The notes under the pieces are model-generated. The model made no database searches, had not been told where the DNA came from, and saw only the letters and a list, made by a program, of their open reading frames with translations. Positions 1 through 6,915 of a stretch of DNA of 13,787 nt are shown piece by piece; position 1 is the stretch's first letter; every line of letters starts with the position of its first letter. Location of the stretch: contig JBFWVT010000107.1 in the NCBI GenBank assembly GCA_050246595.1, forward strand, positions 1-13,787, given 5' to 3'. Origin of the DNA: DATARH01 sp050246595. Its GTDB lineage: Bacteria; Pseudomonadota; Alphaproteobacteria; ATCC43930; CGMCC-115725. The position numbers and the translations under genes are program-made.

Positions 1-32
1 CGCAAATCCTGTGAATAGGGTCTGGGCATGCG

Positions 33-58
33 TGCTGGCCTCCGCCCCCCAGCCAGCA
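33..58. repeat. Small hairpin in otherwise featureless 1-250
   Basis: TGCTGGC (33-39) pairs perfectly with GCCAGCA (52-58) across a 12-nt loop. No T-tract follows, so terminator function is not shown. Otherwise I see no supportable gene in bases 1-250; the long plus-strand frame there has low-complexity, unrecognisable translation. Confidence 0.3.
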
Positions 59-251
59 TCTTGCGCAGAGATCCCCGCGCCGGGGAACCCCTATCCCGTT
101 TCAACCAGACCCGATCACACTCTAGGCCTGGGTGAAATAACGGAACGGCAGGCGCAACTGCTGCGACTACTCTCCGCTGAATGCAGCGGCTGGTGGGTTT
201 GGAATAAGGATCGGCCGAATTTGTCACCCTTGGAGGGGGCATGCACACGTA

Positions 252-455
252 AGCGCCAGACCTTGAAAAGAACCGGTCAGTCGTCAGACCACCCGGTGCA
301 TCGGCTGGGGCGCCGGTCAGCTCAAGGCCGGTTCGTTCGCGCGATCCGAGCGGATGGCGAAATGGAACGAGGCGCTGCGCATCGAAGAGGCGCTGGGTCC
401 GCGCGCCCGCTTTGCGGGGGAGGAGCCGCTGCGGTCGAAAAAGCCCGTCACCTGA
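252..455 (+). pseudogene. Enolase C-terminal fragment (degenerate remnant)
   Basis: One plus-strand frame is open from 267 to a TGA at 453-455. It translates to a peptide containing IGWGAGQLKAGSFARSER, then MAKWNEALRIEEALG and ARFAG. This matches the end of bacterial enolases (2-phosphoglycerate to phosphoenolpyruvate), where GAGQIKTGS-ARSERxAKYNQLLRIEEELG is the conserved tail that closes the TIM barrel. Only about 50 residues of roughly 425 are recognisable. The preceding enolase segment (RTGQSSDHPVH, compare RSGETxDxxLVHLAVG) lies in the neighbouring frame just upstream, which implies a frameshift near 295-305. A TGA at 264-266 closes the main frame and no credible start exists. The piece is therefore a relic of a truncated or duplicated enolase gene and is not expected to be functional. 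The family assignment rests on motif recall only, but the motif run is long. Confidence 0.6.
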
Positions 456-458
456 CTC

Positions 459-588
459 CCTCTCCATCCCTGGGGGTGGAGAGGATTGGGGTGAGGTGGG
501 GGATTCCAGAGCGGTTGCCGACACCCGCCTCATCCTCCCCCCGCTCCGCGATGGGCTCCTCCCTCTCCCCCCTGGAGGGCGGAGAGGG
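459..588. repeat. Intergenic palindromic repeat, possible bidirectional terminator
   Basis: Two related hairpins sit between the enolase relic and the convergent MBL gene. CCTCTCCA (459-466) pairs with TGGAGAGG (477-484), and CCCTCTCC (561-568) pairs with GGAGAGGG (581-588). The stretch between is rich in GGGGTGAGG/CCTCATCC-type motifs. Such CCTCTCC...GGAGAGG-with-GGGTGAGG segments are a familiar dispersed intergenic repeat in alphaproteobacteria (recalled, not searched). The second hairpin lies about 12 bp past the MBL stop codon and could stop transcription from either side. Confidence 0.5.
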
Positions 589-599
589 GTATATTCCCG

Positions 600-1397
600 C
601 TACTCCGAAGGCTCGATATCGAGCCGCACCGCGATGCCGTCAAGTTCCGGTTTCGGTACCGGATAGCGGCGTAGCACCAGCGGGTCATGGCCTGGGATCA
701 CGTGACGCGGCGAGGTCGCCAGCCGCTTTACGGTCGCAAAGCCCTCCAGCATGTCGCCGACATTGTAGACCGTCGCATAGGCCCGCATCTGCTCGAAATT
801 GGCGTAGAAATGCGACGCGTCGGAAGCCAGCACGACCCAGCCGCGCGCGGTCTTGACCCGCATCACCTGCAACCCGTTCGTGTGGCCGCCGACATGGTGC
901 ACGGTGATACCGGGCGCGATCTCGCCAACCCCGTCATGGAACCGGACCCGGTCGCGGAACACGCGCTCGACCATCGCGGTCACATCGGCCATCTCGAACG
1001 AGCGGCGGATGTCGCGATGACACATGCAGCGCCCGGTGCAGAACGCCATCTCGCGGTCCTGGATATGAAACGTCGCATTCGGGAACAGATCGTTGTTGCC
1101 GGCATGGTCGTAATGCATATGGCTGATGACGACATCCTCGATGCCGTCGGGATCGACGCCGATCGCGGCGAGACCGTCGCGCGGCGGAAGCAGGAACTCG
1201 CGCCCGCGTTTTTTGGCCATCGCCGCGTCGAAGCCGGTATCAAAGATCAGCGTGCGGTTCTCGCCGACGATCGCCCAGACAAAATAGTCGAGCGGCATCG
1301 GTCCGTCATGCGGGTCGCCGCCGTAGAAATTCTCGCTCGCCCGCCGGTTATGGTGCGCATAACGCACCGCGTAAATCTGGTAGGTGTCGCTGCTCAC
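600..1397 (-). CDS. MBL-fold hydrolase, AHL-lactonase-like
   Basis: Metallo-beta-lactamase-fold enzyme of the N-acyl-homoserine-lactonase-like clade, predicted to open a lactone or hydrolyse a similar ester in the cytoplasm; no signal peptide is visible. From the GTG start it has 265 residues, near the usual length of AHL lactonases. The dinuclear metal motif HMHYDH is at about 93-98. Further ligands fit H172 (GGHTNG), D193 (LASDASHF) and H237 (IPGHDP). The GTG at 1397 is preferred because GAGGA (1408-1404) lies 6 nt upstream of it; the same GAGGA directly abuts the alternative ATG at 1403, which would add two residues. The gene diverges from the solute-binding protein. The fold is certain; the AHL substrate is inferred, since this clade also contains uncharacterised hydrolases. 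Nothing in the window makes AHLs. Confidence 0.88.
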   Translation of the reverse strand: MSSDTYQIYAVRYAHHNRRASENFYGGDPHDGPMPLDYFVWAIVGENRTLIFDTGFDAAMAKKRGREFLLPPRDGLAAIGVDPDGIEDVVISHMHYDHAGNNDLFPNATFHIQDREMAFCTGRCMCHRDIRRSFEMADVTAMVERVFRDRVRFHDGVGEIAPGITVHHVGGHTNGLQVMRVKTARGWVVLASDASHFYANFEQMRAYATVYNVGDMLEGFATVKRLATSPRHVIPGHDPLVLRRYPVPKPELDGIAVRLDIEPSE

Positions 1398-1403
1398 GCC
1401 CAT

Positions 1404-1408
1404 TCCTC
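1404..1408 (-). promoter_or_regulatory. Shine-Dalgarno deciding the MBL start
   Basis: GAGGA read on the minus strand. It touches the ATG at 1403 (spacing 0) but stands 6 nt from the GTG at 1397, so the GTG is the better initiation codon. Confidence 0.45.
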
Positions 1409-1552
1409 AGTCTGTTCGGCCGGGGCCATCCTATATCGATCGGCTGCGGAGCGGAATTGGCCACCAAATTGCAGTCGCCTTGGCGCGGCGGCTTCGGTAT
1501 GACGGCACCCGGACCCGGCATTCGTCGCCGCGACTTGTCCGCCCCTCAAGCC

Positions 1553-1556
1553 GGAG
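1553..1556 (+). promoter_or_regulatory. Shine-Dalgarno deciding a TTG start
   Basis: GGAG lies 7 nt upstream of TTG 1564. Initiation there places a standard signal peptide exactly at the N-terminus. Starting at ATG 1384 would put a 60-residue arginine-rich extension in front of the signal peptide. Confidence 0.55.
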
Positions 1557-1563
1557 ACCGATC

Positions 1564-3171
1564 TTGAGACGCGCATCAACGCTGCTGGGGCTTGCCGCTT
1601 CCCTTATCGCTATCCTCGCGATCGGCGCCGGCCCGGCACCGGCCGAAACGCCGAAACGCGGCGGCACGCTGACCTACACGATCCCAGCCGATGCGCCGCC
1701 GAGCTTTGACGGGCATCGCGAAAGCACCTTTGCGACGATCCACTCGGCCGCGCCGTTCTACAGCACGCTGATCCGGGTCAACCCGGCAGACCCCGGATCG
1801 GACCGGTTCGTCTGCGATCTGTGCATTGAGATGCCGACACCGACCGACGGGGGCAGGACCTACACGTTCAAGCTCCGGCCGGGGGTCAAGTTCCACGATG
1901 GCATGCCTCTGACCTCGGCCGATGTCGTCGCGAGCTGGAACAAGATCGTCTTTCCGCCGGAGGGGTTTGTCAGCCCGCGGCAGAGCTACTACGTCATGGT
2001 CGACACGATCGAGGCGCCGGACCCGGAGACGGTTGTCTTTCGCCTGAAGTTTCCGACCGACGCCTTTCTGCCGGCGCTGGCCGACCCGTTCGCCTTTGTC
2101 TATCAGAAGAAAATCCTCGACCAGGACCCGCGCTGGTACGAGCGCAATGTGATGGGGTCCGGCCCGTTCAGATTTGTCGCCTATGAGACCGGCCAGTCGA
2201 TCAAGGGCGAGCGCAACCTCGATTATCACCACAATGGGCTGCCCTATCTCGACGGGTTTGTCGGGATCTACGCACCAAAACAGGCGACCCGCATCGAGGC
2301 GATCCGCGCCGACCGCGCCGCGATGGAATTCCGCGGCATGCCGCCGGCTTCCGCCGAGGAGCTGAAGCGGGAGCTTGGCGAAAAGATCGCGATCTGCACC
2401 AGCGACTGGAATGTCGGCTCGTCGTTCACCCCCAACCACAAGAAAAAGCCGTTCGACGACCCGCGCGTGCGGCGCGCGCTGACCCTGGCGATCGATCGCT
2501 GGCAGGGTGGCGAGGCCCTGTCTCGGGTCGCGGTCGTCAAAACGGTCGGCACGTTGGTCTTTCCCGGATCGAAGCTGGCGCCCACCAAGGAGGAACTGCA
2601 CCAGATCGCCGGATACGGGACGGATATCGAGCAATCGCGCGCCGAGGCGCGGCGGCTGCTCAAGGAGGCCGGCGCCGAGGGGCTGAGGTTCGAATTGCTG
2701 AACCGCAATGTCGATCAGCCGTACAAATATATCGGGAGCTGGCTGATCGATCAGTGGAGCAAGATCGGTCTCAACGTGACGCAGCGTGTCGTGCCGAGCG
2801 GACCGTGGTACGAGGCGCTGCGCAACGGCAGTTTCGATGTCGCGGTCGAAGCGCCCGGCAAGGGCATCGTCAACCCGCTGCTCGATGTCCAGAAGCTGCT
2901 GCCGTCATCGGTATCGGCCGAGAGCTACGGCCACTACGAGGACCCGAAATCGGTCGAAATCTATGAGAAGATGCTGCGCGAGACCGACCCGCAACGGCAG
3001 AAGGCGCTGATGCTGGAATTCGAGAAGCACAATCTCGACACCGAGGCGCATCAGGGCTTCCTGGTCTGGTGGAACCGGATCGTGCCGTACCGCTCCTATG
3101 TCAAGGGCTGGAATTGCGGGCCGAGCCATCTGACCAACCAGGACCTGGCGACGGTGTGGCTCGACAGGTAA
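1564..3171 (+). CDS. ABC transporter substrate-binding protein, SBP_bac_5 family
   Basis: Periplasmic solute-binding protein of the oligopeptide/nickel family (DppA/OppA-like, family 5) that would deliver a peptide or similar solute to an ABC importer. The 535-residue product starts with an Arg-Arg N-region, a hydrophobic stretch (about 6-24) and an APA cleavage site near residue 27. The mature protein opens with PKRGGTLTY, typical of the family. The signature LRPGVKFHDG is at about 104-113, GSGPFRF at about 198-204 and PFDDPRVRRALTLAIDR at about 296-312. Length fits the family. There is no lipoprotein cysteine. The expected permease and ATPase genes are not adjacent: a 74-aa membrane protein follows 27 bp downstream, then a convergent operon. 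It is therefore an orphan binding protein, or its partners lie elsewhere. Substrate cannot be predicted. Confidence 0.92.
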   Translation: MRRASTLLGLAASLIAILAIGAGPAPAETPKRGGTLTYTIPADAPPSFDGHRESTFATIHSAAPFYSTLIRVNPADPGSDRFVCDLCIEMPTPTDGGRTYTFKLRPGVKFHDGMPLTSADVVASWNKIVFPPEGFVSPRQSYYVMVDTIEAPDPETVVFRLKFPTDAFLPALADPFAFVYQKKILDQDPRWYERNVMGSGPFRFVAYETGQSIKGERNLDYHHNGLPYLDGFVGIYAPKQATRIEAIRADRAAMEFRGMPPASAEELKRELGEKIAICTSDWNVGSSFTPNHKKKPFDDPRVRRALTLAIDRWQGGEALSRVAVVKTVGTLVFPGSKLAPTKEELHQIAGYGTDIEQSRAEARRLLKEAGAEGLRFELLNRNVDQPYKYIGSWLIDQWSKIGLNVTQRVVPSGPWYEALRNGSFDVAVEAPGKGIVNPLLDVQKLLPSSVSAESYGHYEDPKSVEIYEKMLRETDPQRQKALMLEFEKHNLDTEAHQGFLVWWNRIVPYRSYVKGWNCGPSHLTNQDLATVWLDR

Positions 3172-3198
3172 GCTAGCGCGCCGCTCGGAGGGGCCGCC

Positions 3199-3423
3199 AT
3201 GAGCCTGCACTACTATCCGCACGAGGATCTGCACGTAAAGCCGGCGGTGCGTCCCGAGGGATTGGAGCCGGGCGCGAGCGATTACCTGCCGATCGCAATC
3301 ATCAATCTGACGCTGGCGATGTCTCTTGTCAGTTTTGCCATCAATGGCGGTGTCATCGGGACGCTGGTCATGCTCGGTCTGATCGCCGGGTTCAATGTGC
3401 TGGCGCTGCGCGGCAGGAGTTAG
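3199..3423 (+). CDS. Small membrane protein, unrecognised
   Basis: A 74-residue protein with no family I recognise. A strong GGAGGG (3188-3193) lies 5 nt before the ATG, which argues that it is real. The first 30 residues are polar (His, Glu, Asp, Pro) and the rest is hydrophobic, about residues 31-70. That part probably forms two short transmembrane helices separated by an INGG turn, ending in RGRS. It begins 27 bp after the solute-binding protein stop and is probably co-transcribed with it. A role as a membrane partner of that protein is speculation; it is far too small to be a permease. Confidence 0.6.
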   Translation: MSLHYYPHEDLHVKPAVRPEGLEPGASDYLPIAIINLTLAMSLVSFAINGGVIGTLVMLGLIAGFNVLALRGRS

Positions 3424-3469
3424 AAGCGGCGGACCCGGAGGGCCGCTATCGGCGGGATCGCGGCTCGCC

Positions 3470-3679
3470 TCAGACGCAGAGCGCGAGCATCATGTCGAGC
3501 AGGATGCCGGCGCCGTTTCTGGTCCACAGGACGAAGGCGGCTGTGGAGAGCGCAACGGCTGCGAGGCCGGCAAAGCAGAGCAGCCGGGAACCGTGAGCGG
3601 CGGACCCTGCCGTGTGCCTGCCGCAGGCGCGACCGCTATCGGGCATCGCCGGCCGGCCGCTCCCGCGACGGCTCGTCAT
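3470..3679 (-). CDS. Small membrane protein translationally coupled to the MFS gene
   Basis: A 69-residue product. Its ATG (3679-3677) overlaps the TGA (3678-3676) of the MFS frame as ATGA, the usual arrangement for translational coupling, and this decides the start. The first 30 residues are Arg/Gly/Ser-rich. A single predicted transmembrane helix covers about 33-52 (LLCFAGLAAVALSTAAFVLW), followed by TRNGAGILLDMMLALCV. I do not recognise the family. It is the last gene of the MATE-MFS operon and converges on the 74-aa gene 46 bp away. A longer frame reaching 3871 exists, but it only reads the MFS gene out of frame. Confidence 0.55.
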   Translation of the reverse strand: MTSRRGSGRPAMPDSGRACGRHTAGSAAHGSRLLCFAGLAAVALSTAAFVLWTRNGAGILLDMMLALCV

Positions 3680-4597
3680 GTCTGTGCCTGCGACATTGCC
3701 AAGCGCGGGGTCGGTCGTTCGCGGATCTGCCAGTGGAGCAGCGCGGCCAGGACGCCAAGCCCGACCGAGAGCCACCACATCGCGTCGTAGCCGACCAGCC
3801 CGCCTGTCAGCGGCACCGTGCCGAGCCGCAGAAATCCGAGCACGGCGGCGAACGGCAGCACCGAAGCCCACGACAGCGGCAAGGTCAGAAAGACGACAAA
3901 TGCCGCCGCCCGCAGCGCATAGAGCAGGGCCAGCATATCCTTTTCGGGTGGCGGCCGCCGAGCCAGCCCCATATCAGCGAGCCGGCGATATTGAACAGAC
4001 CGACTCAGCACCGATACAAGGCCCAGGATCGCCATCGTGGCATGCCAGTTGTCGAGCCGCTGTTGCAACACGGAGGCGAACGGTACGATCGCGAACTGAC
4101 CGAACGATCCGCCCGCCGTCGCGACGCCGAGCGCGATCGAGCGGTACGTTGCCGGGGTCTTCCGGTTGATCGCGCCGAGTATCGGCCCGAACCCTGCCGC
4201 CGCCGTGCCGATCCCGCCCAGAATACTGCCGAGGATCAGCATTGTGCCGTCACTCGCCAGCGCGATCACGAACATGCCGGCGACATACAGGACGCCGCCG
4301 GCGGCAACGGTCCGCGCGGCGCCGAACCGGTCGGCGAGATTGCCGACAAACGGCGCGAACAACCCCATCAGCAGCATCGACAGCGCATTGGCGAACGACC
4401 ATGGCTCGCGTCCGACACCGAGTTCGGCCGCGATCGGCGTCTGAAAAATACCGAAACTCTGGCGCGCGCCGATGCCGATCGTCAGGATCGCCGCGCCGCA
4501 CAGCACCGGCACCCAGAAGCTGCCCGGCCGGCGCTCGGCGGTGTTTTCCTCGAAGGCGGCAGCCTCCCGTTGAAATCCTTTGAAGGAGTGTCGTCAT
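3676..4597 (-). pseudogene. MFS transporter, internally deleted and frameshifted
   Basis: Remnant of a 12-TM major facilitator of the oxalate/formate-like type. The N-terminal half is clear: PVLCGAAILTIGIGARQSFGIFQTP, then NLADRFGAAR in the loop after TM2. The open frame gives only 278 residues (GTG 4512 to stop 3676) instead of about 400. Three lesions are visible. Near 4005-4015 roughly 60-70 residues (around TM6-8) are missing. From 4004 to 3939 the correct reading is in the next frame, LFNIAGSLIWGWLGGRHPKR, and a 1-nt loss in the G run at 3939-3940 returns to the original frame at MLALLYALRAAAF. Near 3790 about 40 residues are lost in frame between VPLTGGLV and YDAMWWLS. The operonic ATG (4597, overlapping the MATE stop as ATGA) is also out of frame with the conserved N-terminus. 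Transport function is very unlikely. Confidence 0.75.
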
Positions 4598-6018
4598 CGT
4601 GTCGCGCGCGGCGCCGTGAACCAGACGCCGCGGGCGACCGCGCCGGCGATCGTCAACCCGTAGACCACGAGGGCGACCGCGAGAGAAGCAAACAGCCAAC
4701 TCAGCGACCCGGTCAAGGACAGGGCGATCCAGCCGGCGCCGATCGCGATCACGAGACGGATCATCCCGGCCAGGAGCGGCCACAGCAGCCTTCCGGCGCC
4801 TTGCGAGGCGAAGTAGAGGGCCAGACCCATCCCGAAAAAGCCGTAAGCCGGCCCGACGATCCGCAGGTACTGCCCCCCGACGGCGTGCATCTCGGCATTA
4901 TCGCTGAACAGGCCGAGCCAGGTTTCGGGCGACATCGCCGCCGCCAGCCCGACCGCCTCGGCCAGGACAAAGGCGAGCGCCGCCCCGGTGAAGGCGGTGC
5001 GCAGCGCGCGCTCGCGCCTTCCGGCGCCCAGATTGGTGCCGACCAGCGCGACCAGCGGAGCGCCCAGCCCGAAGACAAGCGGTACGATCAGGTATTCAAG
5101 ACGATTGCCGGTGCCGTACCCGGCGACAGCCTCCGGCCCGGCGGCGGCGCCGACCAGCGCCGTCGCCAGCGCCACGGTCAGCGTCGTCTGCAATGTCGTG
5201 ATCGAGGCGACCGCGCCGACCCGCAGGATCTCGCCAAACAGACGCGTCTGAAGCCGCACCCAGGCGAACCGCACAACCGACCGCCCCGCGGCGAGATAGA
5301 CAGCCAGGACCGCGGCCATAAAGGCATTGGTCACCACGATCGCGATCCCGGCTCCGGCGATCCCGAGCGCCGGAAACGGACCGAGGCCGAAGATCAAGCA
5401 CGGCGACAGCGGCAGCAGCAGCACGACGCCGGCACTCATCGTGAGCGCCGGCGTCAGCATGTTGCCGGTTCCGCGAATGACGTTGGCCAGCGCATTGGTC
5501 AGCCAGACCAGCGGCAGACCAGCGAAAACAATGTTGGAGTAGGCAAGCGCGGCGGCGAGCGAGCCGCCTTCGCCGCCGAGCGCCCGGTACAGCGAGGGTC
5601 CGAACCCGATCACCAGCGCGGCGAACAGGCTGCCGATCGCGACATTGACGATGATGGCGTGCAGCACCAGCGCATCGGCATCGTCGCGGCGTCCGCCGCC
5701 CAGAGCGCGCGCCACCGCCGACGAGATGCCGCCGCCCATCGCGCCGGCCGACAGCATCTGCATCATCATGAACCCGGGAAAAACCAGCGCGACACCGGCC
5801 AGAGCGTCGAGACCGAGCCACGAGACCCACCAGGTCTCGATCAGCCCGGTCGAGGCCATCAGCAGCATGACGGCGATGTTGGGCCAGGCGAGCCGCAGCA
5901 ATGTCGGCACGATCGGTGCTTCGAGCAGGCGCCGCGTCCGCGGGTCGAGGACGAGTCGACGCGCGTCTGTCGGGGCGATGGTGGCCGGAACCGCACGGCC
6001 CGGGCCATCCAGTGGCAT
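4594..6018 (-). CDS. MATE family multidrug/cation efflux transporter
   Basis: Inner-membrane antiporter of the multidrug and toxic compound extrusion family (NorM/DinF-like), exporting small molecules against Na+ or H+. The 474 residues give twelve hydrophobic segments in two homologous halves. The first half begins after a polar N-terminus of about 40 residues with PTLLRLAWPNIAVMLLMAS and TWWVSWLGLDALAGVAL. It contains a GGGISSAVARALGGGR loop and the NVIRGTGNMLTPAL motif characteristic of MATE proteins. The second half starts near ILRVGAVASITTLQTTL and includes GTGNRLEYL and GTNLGAGR. Start: GGAG (6028-6025) lies 6 nt before the ATG. It is the first gene of a leftward operon; its TGA overlaps the next start as ATGA. 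An AT-rich promoter and palindrome lie upstream. The exported substrate cannot be told from sequence. Confidence 0.93.
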   Translation of the reverse strand: MPLDGPGRAVPATIAPTDARRLVLDPRTRRLLEAPIVPTLLRLAWPNIAVMLLMASTGLIETWWVSWLGLDALAGVALVFPGFMMMQMLSAGAMGGGISSAVARALGGGRRDDADALVLHAIIVNVAIGSLFAALVIGFGPSLYRALGGEGGSLAAALAYSNIVFAGLPLVWLTNALANVIRGTGNMLTPALTMSAGVVLLLPLSPCLIFGLGPFPALGIAGAGIAIVVTNAFMAAVLAVYLAAGRSVVRFAWVRLQTRLFGEILRVGAVASITTLQTTLTVALATALVGAAAGPEAVAGYGTGNRLEYLIVPLVFGLGAPLVALVGTNLGAGRRERALRTAFTGAALAFVLAEAVGLAAAMSPETWLGLFSDNAEMHAVGGQYLRIVGPAYGFFGMGLALYFASQGAGRLLWPLLAGMIRLVIAIGAGWIALSLTGSLSWLFASLAVALVVYGLTIAGAVARGVWFTAPRATR

Positions 6019-6064
6019 GACAGGCTCCAGGACGCGTGCTCGCAGCTTTGGGGGTGTATGCGCC

Positions 6065-6093
6065 TATACAGCCTATATGATATGATATATCAA
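6065..6093 (-). promoter_or_regulatory. Candidate promoter of the MATE operon
   Basis: On the minus strand, TTGATA (6093-6088) and TGTATA (6070-6065) are separated by 17 nt, about 45 bp before the ATG, in an AT-rich island within GC-rich DNA. The -35 match is good and the -10 match weak. Confidence 0.35.
6078..6092. promoter_or_regulatory. Inverted repeat, candidate operator
   Basis: TGATAT (6078-6083), GAT spacer, ATATCA (6087-6092): a perfect 6-bp dyad overlapping the candidate -35 of the MATE promoter. This is where a dimeric repressor would bind. The regulator is not encoded in the window and its identity is unknown. Confidence 0.35.
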
Positions 6094-6280
6094 CTGACAG
6101 GTGCGTCCGTCCAGACCTCCGACTCCGTACCGGAGCGCGGCCGGCGGCGCGGAGAGCACGTCAACGGCGCAGCTCGGCTTTCAAACGAAAATTGAGAAAA
6201 TCGCATGATCACCTCACGATATCGGAGCAATCGAGGCGAGGACAAGAGGCGAACCGGGGGAGGCGCCTCGATCGGTCACG

Positions 6281-6289
6281 TGCTATTAT
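6281..6289 (+). promoter_or_regulatory. Extended -10 candidate for the cupin gene
   Basis: TGCTATTAT contains an extended -10 (TGn) followed by TATTAT, five of six to consensus, 28 bp before the cupin ATG. No convincing -35 box is seen. Confidence 0.35.
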
Positions 6290-6316
6290 CGGGCCGGCTG
6301 TATCGGGAGGAAGGCG

Positions 6317-6598
6317 ATGGATCGGACGGCATTCGAAAACGAGCTGCGCGAGCAGGGTTACGGCGAGGTGGTCGATCGGCGCATGAAAGCAGGCGAGGTC
6401 AACCGCACGCACGCCCATGAATTCGATGCCAGGCTGCTTGTTCTCGAAGGGGCGATGACAATCGCCGCGGAAAGCGGCGAGCGCACCTACCGCGCCGGCG
6501 ATATTTTCGAGATGCCGGCCGGGCGTCCGCACAGCGAAACAGCCGGCCCGCAGGGCGCGCGCTATCTTGCCGGGAGGCGGTATCAGAGCGGCAGCTAG
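6317..6598 (+). CDS. Small single-domain cupin protein
   Basis: A 93-residue protein that is essentially one cupin beta-barrel. Motif 1 fits G26-x5-H32-x-H34, continuing to G45, but the usual glutamate position (38) is Ala, with Asp37 next to it. Motif 2 fits G61-x5-P67-x-G69-xx-H72, with the final Asn replaced by Ala76. Three histidines (32, 34, 72) remain to hold a metal. Small stand-alone cupins are found as dioxygenase-like enzymes, isomerases or binding proteins, so no reaction is assigned. GGAGGA lies just upstream of the ATG, supporting the start. The gene is transcribed away from the MATE operon across a shared 298-bp region. Its TAG stop touches the left end of a MITE-like repeat, so that element inserted immediately after the gene. 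Confidence 0.85.
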   Translation: MDRTAFENELREQGYGEVVDRRMKAGEVNRTHAHEFDARLLVLEGAMTIAAESGERTYRAGDIFEMPAGRPHSETAGPQGARYLAGRRYQSGS

Positions 6599-6766
6599 TG
6601 TCCTGATCGAGAAATTTCTCCGACTTTGTGCCCAGCGTGTCATTGCGAGGAGGCCGCAGGCCGACGAAGCAATCTCGCTGCTACTCGGCAGCTTCGGCAC
6701 GAGATTGCTTCGCGTCGCGCGCAATGACACCAATGCATAAAGGTCCGAATTTCAAAATCAGGACAC
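6598..6766. mobile_element. MITE-like inverted-repeat element, 169 bp
   Basis: Perfect 10-bp ends GTGTCCTGAT (6598-6607) and ATCAGGACAC (6757-6766) extend inward as imperfect arms of nearly 50 nt (GAAATT..., TTTGTGC versus TTTATGC, GTGTCATTGCG). Inside lies a second, stronger dyad, TGTCATTGC...GAAGCAATCTC (6638-6676) against GAGATTGCTTC...GCAATGACA (6701-6729). The inner palindrome belongs to the GTCATTGCGAGG...CGAAGCAATCTC class dispersed in many bacterial genomes (recalled). There is no coding capacity. Target duplication is unclear (CTAG on the left, CCAG on the right). A 12-bp palindrome GAGAAATTTCTC is at 6609-6620. Confidence 0.5.
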
Positions 6767-6810
6767 CAGAATAATATCGGTCTGAGTTGCAACCGTCATA
6801 AAGGCAGGCT

Positions 6811-6843
6811 CGGGGACCCGCGGAGCAAGTTTGCGGGTCCCCG
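6811..6843 (-). terminator. Strong hairpin downstream of the 272-aa gene
   Basis: CGGGGACCCGC (6811-6821) pairs perfectly with GCGGGTCCCCG (6833-6843): an 11-bp GC-rich stem with an 11-nt loop, about 70 bp past the stop at 6916. Only a short TTT follows on the minus strand, so intrinsic termination is plausible but not certain. Similar GGGGACCCGC hairpins occur as dispersed repeats in alphaproteobacteria. Confidence 0.4.
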
Positions 6844-6915
6844 GCCATCGCGCCGAGAGAGGTGCAAGGCGGGAAAGCGGAGCGCATTCTGTTTCTGAAG
6901 GAAATCGCCCGCCGC

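Noticed and set aside
11..856. 281-aa plus-strand frame
   Set aside because: It runs through the enolase relic in the wrong frame and then antisense to the MBL gene; the composition is low complexity.
1384..1563. N-terminal extension of the solute-binding protein from ATG 1384
   Set aside because: It would overlap the divergent MBL start and bury the signal peptide behind 60 Arg-rich residues; TTG 1564 with GGAG fits better.
3425..3447. AGCGGC/GCCGCT hairpin between convergent genes as a terminator
   Set aside because: Only a 6-bp stem with an 11-nt loop and no T-tract; not strong enough to annotate.
3733..6195. 820-aa open frame on the plus strand
   Set aside because: It is antisense to the MATE and MFS genes; the translation is Arg/Gln/Pro/Asp-rich without domains, whereas the minus strand gives clear transporter sequence.
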